A stretch of DNA of 64,000 nt, from contig NZ_FZOU01000004.1 in the NCBI RefSeq assembly GCF_900188085.1, positions 434,001 through 498,000 of the forward strand. Reading direction: 5' to 3'. A program made the position numbers and the translations under genes. This stretch comes from Granulicella rosea. Its GTDB lineage: Bacteria; Acidobacteriota; Terriglobia; Terriglobales; Acidobacteriaceae. Below the pieces are notes generated by a model. It ran no database searches. It worked only from the letters and a program-made list of their open reading frames with translations, and had not been told where the DNA came from. This document shows positions 15,944 through 23,889 of the stretch, one piece after another. Position 1 is the stretch's first letter, and each line of letters starts with the position of its first letter.

Positions 15944-17608
15944 ATGCAGGAGATTCACGACCGCCTGGCGGAAGACGATAACACCGACGCCGGGCCGCTC
16001 CACGGCTCGACGCTGCGCCGCGTCATCCTTGGCCTCTTTATTCTGCTGGCTATCGTGCTGCTGATCGTCGTACCGCCGCTGGTGAACGTCAGCCGCTATC
16101 AGAAGCGTATCGCCGAGCGCATCGGCGAGGGCCTGGGCCGGCCGGTGCATCTCGACAACGTCACCCTGACCATGCTGCCGCTGCCCGGCTTCGAGCTGAC
16201 GAACTTCGTCGTCGGCGAAGACCCTGCCTTCGGCTCAGAGCCAGTAATCCGCGCCAACACCGTCCGCGCCACCCTGCGGGTCAGCTCGCTCTGGCGCCGG
16301 CGGGTGGAGTTCTCGAAGATCGCCTTCGACGACACGACCAGCGTCAACCTCGTCCACCTGCCGGACGGCCGCTGGAACCTCGAAAGCATTCTGCTGCAAG
16401 CCTCGCGCATGCAGGCCGCGCCCACCGCCCAGAAGGCCGCCGGCGAGGCGCCCCGCTTCCCCTACATCGAAGCCACCGGCGCACGGCTGAATCTGAAACA
16501 GGGCTTCGAAAAGCTGCCTATCTCGTTGACCGACGCGGACTTCGCCCTGTGGCTGCCGGAGCCGGAACACTGGCAGATCCGCCTGGAAGCCCACCCCACA
16601 CGCACCGACACCAGCGTCTCCGACACCGGCACGCTGCGCGTCGAAGGCACGCTCGGACGCGCCTCCTCGCTCGCCGCCGTGCCCATCGACCTGAACGCGG
16701 AGTGGAAGAATGCGCCGCTGGGGGCCGTAAGCTGGATCGTCGCCAACCGCGACGCCGGCGTCCGCGGCGAGCTGACGCTGAACGTCAGCGCACGCGGGAC
16801 AGTCGGCCAGAACACCCTGAAGACCCGGCTGCAACTGAAGAACTCGCGCCGCGCCGACTTCGTCCCCGAGCACCCGCTGAACGTCGATCTGGCCTGCGAG
16901 GCGGATACGACGATGCTCTTCCACGTGCTGGACAACGTCCACTGCGCCTGGCCGGCGGGCAGCGTGAAGACCGGCCTGCAACTGACCGGCGCGATCCCCG
17001 ACATCCTCCACCCCTCGACCGCCAGGGGCATCCTGCGCATCGCCGGGGTACCGGCGTCGACCGTCCTCGAAGGTTTGCGCATCGCCAGCGGACGCATTCC
17101 GGCGGAGGTCTCGCTCGCCGGAACGGTCGAGGGGCAGATCGCTTACCCGCTGGGCTCCGACCCCGCCGACCACATCGACGCCCCCAGCGACCTCGGCCTG
17201 CTGCGCGTGCCGGATGCGGTCCTCAGCATGGGCGGCGGCGCGCCGTTCGTGACGGCGCCGATCATCGTCCGGGTGGACGCCAAGGGCCTGACGCTGGAGC
17301 CGCAGCCCATCGACCTCGGCGCAAAGGAGCCGGCGACTCTCGAAGCCAGCTTCTCCGAGACGGGCTACAACCTGCACCTCTCCGGTTCGGTGCTGAAGAG
17401 CCGCCTGACGAGCTTCGGCGCGGCGATCCCGCAGATCGGCGATGGCCTGTCCGACGCCCTGCCAGCCGCGCCGGACTCTGCCGCCGAAACGCCGTTCCAC
17501 CTCGACCTGACCACCGAGCGCGCGTGGGGTAGCAAGCAGGACTGGACCCCGACCACCGCAGCTCCGCATGCACCTGAACCCAAGGCGCGGGGGAAGCGGA
17601 AGCGTTAG
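15944..17608 (+). CDS. AsmA-family protein
   Basis: This 554-residue protein has a cytoplasmic N-terminus, one membrane helix at about 26-48 (VILGLFILLAIVLLIVVPPL) and the AsmA-type start of the exported part (VSRYQKRIAERIGEGLGRPV, then LDNVTLTMLPLPGFELTNF). AsmA-like proteins are inner-membrane-anchored beta-rich proteins implicated in lipid transport and outer-membrane assembly. The C-terminus ends in a basic tail (PEPKARGKRKR). It is closely spaced after the second signal peptidase and is probably part of that operon. Confidence 0.85.
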   Translation: MQEIHDRLAEDDNTDAGPLHGSTLRRVILGLFILLAIVLLIVVPPLVNVSRYQKRIAERIGEGLGRPVHLDNVTLTMLPLPGFELTNFVVGEDPAFGSEPVIRANTVRATLRVSSLWRRRVEFSKIAFDDTTSVNLVHLPDGRWNLESILLQASRMQAAPTAQKAAGEAPRFPYIEATGARLNLKQGFEKLPISLTDADFALWLPEPEHWQIRLEAHPTRTDTSVSDTGTLRVEGTLGRASSLAAVPIDLNAEWKNAPLGAVSWIVANRDAGVRGELTLNVSARGTVGQNTLKTRLQLKNSRRADFVPEHPLNVDLACEADTTMLFHVLDNVHCAWPAGSVKTGLQLTGAIPDILHPSTARGILRIAGVPASTVLEGLRIASGRIPAEVSLAGTVEGQIAYPLGSDPADHIDAPSDLGLLRVPDAVLSMGGGAPFVTAPIIVRVDAKGLTLEPQPIDLGAKEPATLEASFSETGYNLHLSGSVLKSRLTSFGAAIPQIGDGLSDALPAAPDSAAETPFHLDLTTERAWGSKQDWTPTTAAPHAPEPKARGKRKR

Positions 17609-17618
17609 ACGAGCCTAC

Positions 17619-17668
17619 CCCGTCATCCCGTCATCCTGAACGAAGTGAAGGATGACGAGTCCTTCGGG
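17619..17668. repeat. Extragenic palindrome, family A, between convergent genes
   Basis: Between the convergent asmA and M1-like genes, a repeated cgtcatcc start is followed by tgaacgaagtgaaggatgac and gtccttcgg. GTCATCCT and AGGATGAC are inverted, so a short stem forms. This may act as a terminator for either gene. Confidence 0.6.
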
Positions 17669-17677
17669 CTGGAACGG

Positions 17678-19642
17678 CTACTTCAACTGCAACTTGATCT
17701 CCCGCGTGTGCGCCGTGGCCCGCAGCTCCGGCATGCCGCCATCGTTCACCTGCACCGACTCCGGCGTTCCCTGGAACGGGATGCGGGTGGAGGCCGACGA
17801 CCGCGCCGGAATGCGCAGCCGCTCCGTGGCCGAGAGTTCGCCCGAGCGCACCGTCACCGGGATCTCCGCGGACGCGTCACCATCGTTGCGCACCTCGACC
17901 GCGACCAGATAACCCGGATTCTTGCCTGCGATCGCCGGCAGCGGATGCGGCGTCACGCCTATGATCGTCAGGTCCGGCAGGCTGCGGTCGCGGTTCACCC
18001 AGTCGTCGAAGAACCACGCGAGGTCGCGCTGCGAGACCTTTTCGAGCGTCCTCTGCATCGCCGCCGGCTCGCGGTCAAAGGCCGGATTGAGCGCCTCGCT
18101 TCGCCGGTAGGCCTGCAGCCCCTGCTTCAACAGGTCGTCGCCCAGGATGCCGCGCAACTGCCACCAGACTGCTGCGGCCTTGGCGCGAAAGAAGATCTCC
18201 GAGCTGGCGGCGATGAGCGGCTGTCCCGCATCGGAGCCCGCGTTCAGATCCGGCTCCGCCAGCGCGATCACATTCGACTGTTGCTGCAACTGCGAAATCG
18301 CTGCGGCGCGGCCATGCGCCTGTTCCGTTGCGACGAGGTTCATGAACTCCGCGACGCCCTCCTCGATCCACGGGTGCACCGACCGCAGGGACGCATGCGT
18401 CAGGCCGTGTACGAGGATTGGCGCCAGCTCCTCGGGCGTCGCCTTGGCGTGCAGCGGCGTAACCAGCAGAGCCTCATCCTCAAAGGTCTGGCCGGCGTGA
18501 TCGAGCAGGAGCAGCGGGCTGATCGGCGTCGGCCCAAGCCAGTCGGCCACAAGCGGCTCCGCCTGCACGGCGGCCTCCTGGTAGGGCATCGCCGCGTCCG
18601 GCCGGTCGGTCATCGCGGAGACGAGCTGGTTGTCTCCTGTCTCCGGCAACTTGTCGACGACGAACAGATCTGGAATGCGGAAGCCGATGGTCCGTGTCGC
18701 AAAGCTGACCGTGGCGATGCCGTGCGTCTGCGAGATCACCTGGTCGTCGGTATTGGCCGTGTGGTCGAAGGGGCTGAGCACGCCGTCGAAGATCGCGTTG
18801 GCCGGCGGTTCGCCAACGTACTCCAGCGTGAGCCGCAGCCGGATTGTAGCGGAGGCGCCTTCAAGCCTCGTCTGTCCGAGCAGCGCGAAGAGCCGGTTGC
18901 CATCGCCGAGCAACGCCGCCGGCCGCGCGCATGGGTACCAGAGGACGTTGCCGAAGCCGCGCAGCGCCGTGGGCGCCTCGGTCTCGGCGGCTGAGATCTG
19001 GTCCCAGTCGCTCTGCGCCGCAACGGCCGGGGCGGCGCCGATCATCTCCAGCCGCGCGCCGGACTGCCTGATCTCACCCGCGTAAAACGTGGTCACAGTG
19101 AGACTTGCGCCCGGAGCGAGCGGCGCCGGCAAGGTCAGCACCGCCTCCTGCGCGTAGCCGGTGTGGTCCGCGTCGGTGGCGATGGGCGACTGGGTGAAGT
19201 TGAGCTTCTCCGCTCCGCTCGCCGTGCGCAGCGCGAAGCTCTGCCAGCGAAGCGTGCTTGAAAGCTGCAACGGAATGCGGCTGAGCGGCGTGCTGCCGGT
19301 GTTGCGCAGGGTCAGGGTCGCGTGCGCCTCGATCCTCGCGGCGGCGGGTGTGAGGTGCAGGTCGAGGTCATAACCGGAGACCGAGACTGTGGCTCGCTCG
19401 GCGTCCGTGACCGGTGTGCCGGGCGCTTCATCGCCGGCGGCAAGCGCCTTGACGAGCGGCACGGGCTGCGGAGCTGCGGCTGGGTCGGCGTCCGGGTCGG
19501 TGGAGCGGGAGAAGATGACCTTGCCTGCGGGGAGGTTCGTGGCAGGCTGAGATCCTGGCTGTTGTGTCGTCTCCTGCGCCACCAGGTTCGAGGCGAGCAA
19601 CAGAAGGCAGGAGAAGACTGGTGCGAACGTGCGGAGTGACAT
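17678..19642 (-). CDS. Exported M1-type metallopeptidase-like protein, catalytic Glu missing
   Basis: This 654-residue protein has a signal peptide (MSLRTFAPVFSCLLLLASNL). A beta-rich N-terminal domain (SGYDLDLHLTPAAARIEAHAT onward) and a central domain follow the M1 aminopeptidase plan. Where active enzymes have HExxH then a downstream Glu, this one has LVHGLTHASLRSVHPWIEEG: both zinc-binding His and the distal Glu are kept, but the catalytic Glu is Gly. A C-terminal Ig-like domain (about 560-654) follows. It therefore looks like a zinc-binding pseudo-enzyme or a chaperone-like relative. It lies 153 bp downstream of rlmB in the same direction. Confidence 0.8.
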   Translation of the reverse strand: MSLRTFAPVFSCLLLLASNLVAQETTQQPGSQPATNLPAGKVIFSRSTDPDADPAAAPQPVPLVKALAAGDEAPGTPVTDAERATVSVSGYDLDLHLTPAAARIEAHATLTLRNTGSTPLSRIPLQLSSTLRWQSFALRTASGAEKLNFTQSPIATDADHTGYAQEAVLTLPAPLAPGASLTVTTFYAGEIRQSGARLEMIGAAPAVAAQSDWDQISAAETEAPTALRGFGNVLWYPCARPAALLGDGNRLFALLGQTRLEGASATIRLRLTLEYVGEPPANAIFDGVLSPFDHTANTDDQVISQTHGIATVSFATRTIGFRIPDLFVVDKLPETGDNQLVSAMTDRPDAAMPYQEAAVQAEPLVADWLGPTPISPLLLLDHAGQTFEDEALLVTPLHAKATPEELAPILVHGLTHASLRSVHPWIEEGVAEFMNLVATEQAHGRAAAISQLQQQSNVIALAEPDLNAGSDAGQPLIAASSEIFFRAKAAAVWWQLRGILGDDLLKQGLQAYRRSEALNPAFDREPAAMQRTLEKVSQRDLAWFFDDWVNRDRSLPDLTIIGVTPHPLPAIAGKNPGYLVAVEVRNDGDASAEIPVTVRSGELSATERLRIPARSSASTRIPFQGTPESVQVNDGGMPELRATAHTREIKLQLK

Positions 19643-19725
19643 CGGATTCCTTTACTTCTATTGGACGCCCCAACGGCGGAGTTGGAGCCTTGCCGCTCTT
19701 ATGGATACCTGCACCGACCGCGTTG

Positions 19726-19755
19726 TTAAGGGCACGGCTGAAGCCGTGCCCTTAA
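19726..19755. repeat. Perfect 14-bp-arm palindrome, family C
   Basis: Bases 19726-19739 and 19742-19755 are exact inverted copies around a GA centre, with core GGCACGGCTGAAGCCGTGCC. The same core recurs at 44045-44064, and shorter GGGCTAAAGCCC/GGGGCTGAAGCCCC relatives occur at 46376-46517. It lies between rlmB and the M1-like gene and would form a strong hairpin in either transcript. Confidence 0.75.
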
Positions 19756-19795
19756 ACATGCCATCCGAGACAAAGCCCTTTAAGAAGCAGCCGTC

Positions 19796-20587
19796 TTACG
19801 AGCCCAGTCCCTTGCGCGGCTTCGCCGGTTTCTCGACCGGGGCTGGCGTCAGAGGACGCTGCCGCTGGCGCAGGGCTTCGTACATCACGACCGCCCCCGC
19901 GACCGACACATTCAGCGACGAGACGCTGCCCGCCATGGGAATGCGCAGCAGGTGGTCGCAGGTCTTCTTGACCAGGTCGTGCAGGCCCGAGCCCTCGGAG
20001 CCCAGCACCAGCACGCAGTCGGTGCTGGCGAAGTCGAACTCCGTATAGTCCGGCGTGCCGCGCTCGTCGAGTCCCAGCACCCACGTGTTCGCCTTCTTCA
20101 ACTGCTCGAGCGAGCGGACGAGGTTGGTGATCCGCGCGATCGGCACATGCTCGCTGGCTCCGGCGGAGGTCTTCGCGACCACGCCGGTGATCGGCGCCGA
20201 GCGCCGTTCCGGCAACAGGACGCCGTCCACGCCCGCGCCATCGGCCGAGCGCAGCAGCGCACCCAGATTGTGCGGGTCTTCGACGCCGTCGAGCGCCAGG
20301 TAAAACTTCCTGCCGAAGCGCGCTGGCGCGGCGATCAGATCTTCGACCGCGAGAAACTTGCGTTCGCGCACCGCCGCCACCGCGCCCTGGTGCGCGTCGG
20401 TCTTCGCAAGACGGGTAAGCTGGTCTTTGCCTTCGAGCGAGACGCGTACGCCGGCGGCTTTGCACAGCTCGGCAAGCCGCTCCAGACGCGGGTTTCCGCG
20501 CTCGCGGGAGAGCAGAACATGATCGAGGCGGCGGCCGCCGGAGCGGATGGCCTCTTCCACCGGGTGGAGGCCGTAGAGAACTTCCAT
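19796..20587 (-). CDS. rlmB: 23S rRNA 2'-O-methyltransferase RlmB (TrmH/SpoU family)
   Basis: This 263-residue SPOUT methyltransferase modifies a guanosine of 23S rRNA, using S-adenosylmethionine bound in a trefoil knot. An N-terminal substrate-binding domain (MEVLYGLHPVEEAIRSGGRR) is followed by the catalytic domain with HNLGALLRSADGAG, VLGSEGSGLHDLV and IPMAGSVSSLNVSVAGAVV, the three SpoU motifs. The start at 20587 is chosen because family homology begins at MEVLYG; the open frame extends 28 codons further. The gene is divergent from the ECF sigma operon that follows, with about 114 bp between them. Confidence 0.93.
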   Translation of the reverse strand: MEVLYGLHPVEEAIRSGGRRLDHVLLSRERGNPRLERLAELCKAAGVRVSLEGKDQLTRLAKTDAHQGAVAAVRERKFLAVEDLIAAPARFGRKFYLALDGVEDPHNLGALLRSADGAGVDGVLLPERRSAPITGVVAKTSAGASEHVPIARITNLVRSLEQLKKANTWVLGLDERGTPDYTEFDFASTDCVLVLGSEGSGLHDLVKKTCDHLLRIPMAGSVSSLNVSVAGAVVMYEALRQRQRPLTPAPVEKPAKPRKGLGS

Positions 20588-20701
20588 AAAGCCCAGTTTA
20601 CCGCCTCGGCTGCCTCCAGTCGCGTCCGCGCGATGTATGATGAGATGAATTCCACTATTTGTACTTTGCACCGCGTCTTTTAAGAAGGAACAGGCGTCTT
20701 T

Positions 20702-21352
20702 ATGGGTGTGAACATCACGCTACAAGCCGCGGTGGGCGATCTTGCTTTGAGCCAGCACATGGTTCAGCAGGAGAACGTCGCCATCGCCGACGGCCTGAAG
20801 CGGAACGATCCCGAGCTGCTCGACCAGCTCATTGAGCTCTACCAGCACCGCCTGCTGCGCTACCTGCTCTTCCTGACCGGCAAGCGCGAGGTCGCCGAGG
20901 ATCTCTTCCAGGAGACCTGGATGCGCGTGCTGGTTCGCGGCGCGCAGTACAACGGCAAGGCTCGCTTCGACACCTGGCTCTTCACCATCGCGCGCAACCT
21001 GGTCATCGACCTCTCGCGCAAACGCACCATGGCCAGCCTGGACGAGATGTCGAGCGCCGGCGACGACGAACGCCCCTTTGAGATCGCCATGGACGCGCCC
21101 TCGCCCCTCGAACAGTTTTCCAGCCGCGAAAATCAGGCCGAGGTCGCCGAAGTTCTGATGCAGTTGGAGCCGAGCTACCGCGAGGTGCTGGTGCTCCGGT
21201 TTCACGAGGAGATGTCGCTCGAAGAGATCGCCGGCGTCACCCGCGCGCCGCTCTCGACGGTAAAGTCGCGGCTGTATCGCGGTCTTGCGGCATTGAAGCC
21301 ACAGGTGGAAAAGCTGCGCAGTGCGCGGCCGCTTGCAGGCGGGGTGCGATGA
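20702..21352 (+). CDS. ECF-family RNA polymerase sigma factor (second)
   Basis: This 216-residue protein has sigma region 2 (LIELYQHRLLRYLLFLTGKR, then DLFQETWMRVL and FDTWLFTIARNLVIDLSRK) and region 4 (LEPSYREVLVLRFHEEMSLEE, then APLSTVKSRLYRGLAAL). It is first in a tight three-gene cluster: its stop overlaps a small membrane protein gene (ATGA), which in turn overlaps a zinc-ribbon membrane protein gene. The small membrane protein may take the role of anti-sigma factor. No ASCH- or HC2-type zinc anti-sigma domain is seen nearby. Confidence 0.92.
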   Translation: MGVNITLQAAVGDLALSQHMVQQENVAIADGLKRNDPELLDQLIELYQHRLLRYLLFLTGKREVAEDLFQETWMRVLVRGAQYNGKARFDTWLFTIARNLVIDLSRKRTMASLDEMSSAGDDERPFEIAMDAPSPLEQFSSRENQAEVAEVLMQLEPSYREVLVLRFHEEMSLEEIAGVTRAPLSTVKSRLYRGLAALKPQVEKLRSARPLAGGVR

Positions 21353-21753
21353 ATCCCAGCTCCCGGAAGAACGATCTGCAAAGCGCGGGCATGTCGGACT
21401 CCGATATGGGCATCCTGACCGGGAATGCGAGTACGCCGGGCGAGATGGCGCGCGCCGCCATGGTCAACCGAACGCATCGCGTGGTGCGCGAGCGTGCCCT
21501 GGTGATTCAGGCCCGGCGCAACAAGGTACGCAGTCTCTGGGTCCCGACTTTGATTTGTTCGGCGCTCGTCCTGATTCTCAGTACGGCGGTATGGGCGATT
21601 CTGGATCAGTACGAGCTGGAGCCTACGGGCATTCCAGACGCCAGCCAGCAGATTCTGGTTCTACTGTTGTGGTTTCTGCCGCTCTCGGCAGGTTTGCTCG
21701 CCATGGTGTGGTTTCGCAGATCTCGCCAGCAGATGGAAGAGGAGCAGCGGTAA
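21349..21753 (+). CDS. Small two-helix membrane protein, possible anti-sigma partner
   Basis: This 134-residue protein has a soluble N-terminal half of about 62 residues and two membrane helices (VPTLICSALVLILSTAVWAI and ILVLLLWFLPLSAGLLAMVWF), with a charged tail. There is no Cys/His zinc motif. The gene overlaps the upstream sigma factor gene by four bases and the downstream gene by one (TAATG), so the three are one translational unit. The family is not recognised. A role in sequestering the sigma factor is inferred only from coupling and topology. Confidence 0.75.
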   Translation: MNPSSRKNDLQSAGMSDSDMGILTGNASTPGEMARAAMVNRTHRVVRERALVIQARRNKVRSLWVPTLICSALVLILSTAVWAILDQYELEPTGIPDASQQILVLLLWFLPLSAGLLAMVWFRRSRQQMEEEQR

Positions 21754-22301
21754 TGACGATGCCCTGGAAGCGTAGCACCGAGACGACGACCCGCGTTGAG
21801 ACAAACGCCGAGGATAACCTCGGTCTGATTCCAAACTGGGCGATTCTACTCGCCATTGCCGTATTCGCCGCCGCGCAGTACCTGTTTCACGGCGTTCTGC
21901 CGCATCACAAGCACGAGATGCTGCCGATGCGGCTGCTCATGGGCTACTCCTGGGGCACGGCCTTCGCCAGCTACGTGCTCCTTGTCGGCTACGTCAGCCG
22001 CGATGTGCTGCGGCGCAACATGCCGCGCGGGCTGTGGATGCTCGTCGTGATTGTCATGCCGGGCGGCATCGGCGCGGTGGTCTACTTCCTGTTGCGCCAG
22101 CCGATGCTGACGCGCTGCCCGCATTGCTCGTCCGAGATCGCCTCGCAGTATCACTTCTGCCCACAGTGCCAGTTTCAGCTCGCGCCGGTCTGCGGACAAT
22201 GCTTCCGCGGCGTCGAGATCACCGATGTCTACTGCAAGCAGTGCGGCCACGACCTCGCCGAGGATCAGGCGCCTTCACGGCTGCGCGCTTTTCACGACTA
22301 G
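21753..22301 (+). CDS. Membrane protein with C-terminal double zinc ribbon
   Basis: This 182-residue protein has three or four hydrophobic segments (about 27-46, 60-80 and 92-112), then a C-terminal cysteine-rich part with four CxxC knuckles (CPHCSSEI, CPQCQF, CGQCFRG and CKQCGHD), a double zinc-ribbon. The start ATG at 21753 overlaps the stop of the previous gene; the open frame upstream of it is not coding. Membrane plus zinc-ribbon proteins coupled to ECF sigma genes are known in Acidobacteria annotations, but no function is established. Confidence 0.8.
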   Translation: MTMPWKRSTETTTRVETNAEDNLGLIPNWAILLAIAVFAAAQYLFHGVLPHHKHEMLPMRLLMGYSWGTAFASYVLLVGYVSRDVLRRNMPRGLWMLVVIVMPGGIGAVVYFLLRQPMLTRCPHCSSEIASQYHFCPQCQFQLAPVCGQCFRGVEITDVYCKQCGHDLAEDQAPSRLRAFHD

Positions 22302-22325
22302 GCTCTTTCGTGATTAACTCGTAGC

Positions 22326-23153
22326 ATGGCGCTGAGAGCCCTGATCGTCGACGATGAGCCGCTGGCAAGGCAGGAGTTGCAGTATCTGCTGGAGTCGGCT
22401 GGCGGCGTCGATGTGCTGGCGACCGGCAGCAACGGGATCGAAGCAGTGGAACTGGTCCGCATCCACCGTCCGGATGTCCTCTTTCTCGACGTTCAGATGC
22501 CCGGTCTCGACGGATTCGGCGTCCTCAAGATGCTCATCGAACGCAAGGTTCGACTGCCGCAGGTGGTCTTTGCGACGGCCTTCGATCAATACGCCGTGCG
22601 CGCATTCGAGGTGAACGCGGTCGATTATCTGCTGAAGCCCTTCGATCGCGGACGCGTGCTGCAGACCATCGAGAAGGCCAGCACCCGGGCCCTGGCAGCC
22701 GCGCCGCACGACCATCCGGCTGAACCTCAGACCGAATCGCAGATCGAGTCCCAGACCGAGGCGAAGCTCGACGCCCTTCTGCGCCTTGTCGGCGAGGCGC
22801 AGGCGCCGCGCGCGCCACGCAGTAAGGTGGTCGTCCGCGCGCAGAGCCGGCTTCTGCTGGTCGATCAGCGCGAGATCTGCTTTGCTTCGATCGACGACGG
22901 CGCCATCTCCGTCGTGACCCCACAGATCGAGGGCCAGTCGAACTGCCGCACCCTCGAAGATCTTATGGATCAGCTCGATCCCGAGACCTTCTGGCGCGCG
23001 CATCGCTCGTATGTGGTGAATATACAGCACATACGCGAGGTTGTGCCGTGGTTCAAATCCAGCTACCAGCTTCGCATGGACGATCCGAAGAAGACCGAGA
23101 TTCCGGTCGCGCGCACCCAGACCAAGCGCCTGCGCGAGCTCTTCAATCTGTAG
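22326..23153 (+). CDS. LytTR-family response regulator
   Basis: This 275-residue protein has a receiver domain (RALIVDDEPLARQEL; phospho-acceptor Asp in VLFLDVQMPGLDG; Lys in DYLLKPFD) at residues 1-120. A Gln/Glu-rich linker follows, then a LytTR DNA-binding domain (about 165-270; FWRAHRSYVVNIQHIREV, then IPVARTQTKRLREL). LytTR proteins bind direct repeats upstream of envelope or exoprotein genes. No histidine kinase is adjacent, so it is an orphan here. A strikingly AT-rich intergenic region with repeats follows it. Confidence 0.92.
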   Translation: MALRALIVDDEPLARQELQYLLESAGGVDVLATGSNGIEAVELVRIHRPDVLFLDVQMPGLDGFGVLKMLIERKVRLPQVVFATAFDQYAVRAFEVNAVDYLLKPFDRGRVLQTIEKASTRALAAAPHDHPAEPQTESQIESQTEAKLDALLRLVGEAQAPRAPRSKVVVRAQSRLLLVDQREICFASIDDGAISVVTPQIEGQSNCRTLEDLMDQLDPETFWRAHRSYVVNIQHIREVVPWFKSSYQLRMDDPKKTEIPVARTQTKRLRELFNL

Positions 23154-23292
23154 GAAAATTTTTCTTTCCCAAATTAGAAAAAAATAAGCAAAAATGTACC
23201 AAATAAGGTAACCTCTTCAGGTAACCAAAAGTAACCAAATTGCATCCGCGAGCACATAGAGCTTCATGCTGCTACGCAAATTGGAGCTACCG
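23154..23292 (+). promoter_or_regulatory. AT-rich promoter region with GTAACC repeats
   Basis: This 139-bp stretch is far richer in A/T than its surroundings, with A- and T-tracts at 23156-23195. It then holds three exact GTAACC copies: in GGTAACC at 23207-23213, in GGTAACC at 23220-23226 and in AGTAACC at 23230-23236, preceded by a related GTACC at 23196. Such spacing suggests a regulator binding array or curved promoter upstream of the Crp-like gene. No binding protein is identified; the upstream LytTR regulator, which recognises direct repeats, is one candidate. Confidence 0.55.
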
Positions 23293-23889
23293 ATGAACCG
23301 TCAGAACCGCGCACTGTCCATGGTCGAACGCAGCATGGAAGAGGCCAGACTCACGCAACCCATCCTGCCGCCCATCGCACAGGTGGAGCAGGCGTGTTTT
23401 CTGCACCTTGAGAACATGCCCACGAACCTCGAAATCGCTCCCGGAACCGTGCTCGTCGAGCAGGGCGCGCATCCCCGGGCGGTCTCGCTGCTTGCGCGCG
23501 GGTTGGTGCGTCTGGTCGTGGTCGACGACGAAGGACGGCAGACGACGCTTGGCCTGCGCAGCACCGGCTGGTATGCGGGCGCGGTGCAGGCGATTATGAA
23601 TGCCGCAAGTCCGTACACAGTCGTTGCGGTGACGAGCTGTAGCATCTCCTCCATTCCGGCCGTGGAATTCTCACTGAAGCTGACGCAGAACGCGACGTTG
23701 ATGCAGCACTTCGTCGCTGTGCTGTGCAACGAGGTCAGCGCCCAGACCGGCGCCTCCACCGGCAATGGAACGTTGTCGTTTCCGGCCTGTCCGGAGATGA
23801 AGATGGGGGAGCGGCGCCCGATCGCTCGCGCCAGAATGCCGCGGACGAAGTCGCAGCTTGCCTGGCTGGAGTTCGCGCAAGGCGCCTAG
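23293..23889 (+). CDS. Cyclic-nucleotide-binding (Crp-like) protein lacking a DNA-binding domain
   Basis: This 198-residue protein has a Crp/Fnr-type effector domain (about 40-140; VEQACFLHLENMPTNLEIAP, then TVLVEQGAHPRAVSLLARGLV and STGWYAGAVQAI). After the dimerisation helix the expected helix-turn-helix is missing; the sequence ends in a basic Arg/Met-rich stretch and stops. The start at 23293 has GGAG upstream. The gene end overlaps the convergent oxidoreductase gene by four bases. It may be a sensor without direct DNA binding, or a truncated regulator. Confidence 0.75.
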   Translation: MNRQNRALSMVERSMEEARLTQPILPPIAQVEQACFLHLENMPTNLEIAPGTVLVEQGAHPRAVSLLARGLVRLVVVDDEGRQTTLGLRSTGWYAGAVQAIMNAASPYTVVAVTSCSISSIPAVEFSLKLTQNATLMQHFVAVLCNEVSAQTGASTGNGTLSFPACPEMKMGERRPIARARMPRTKSQLAWLEFAQGA

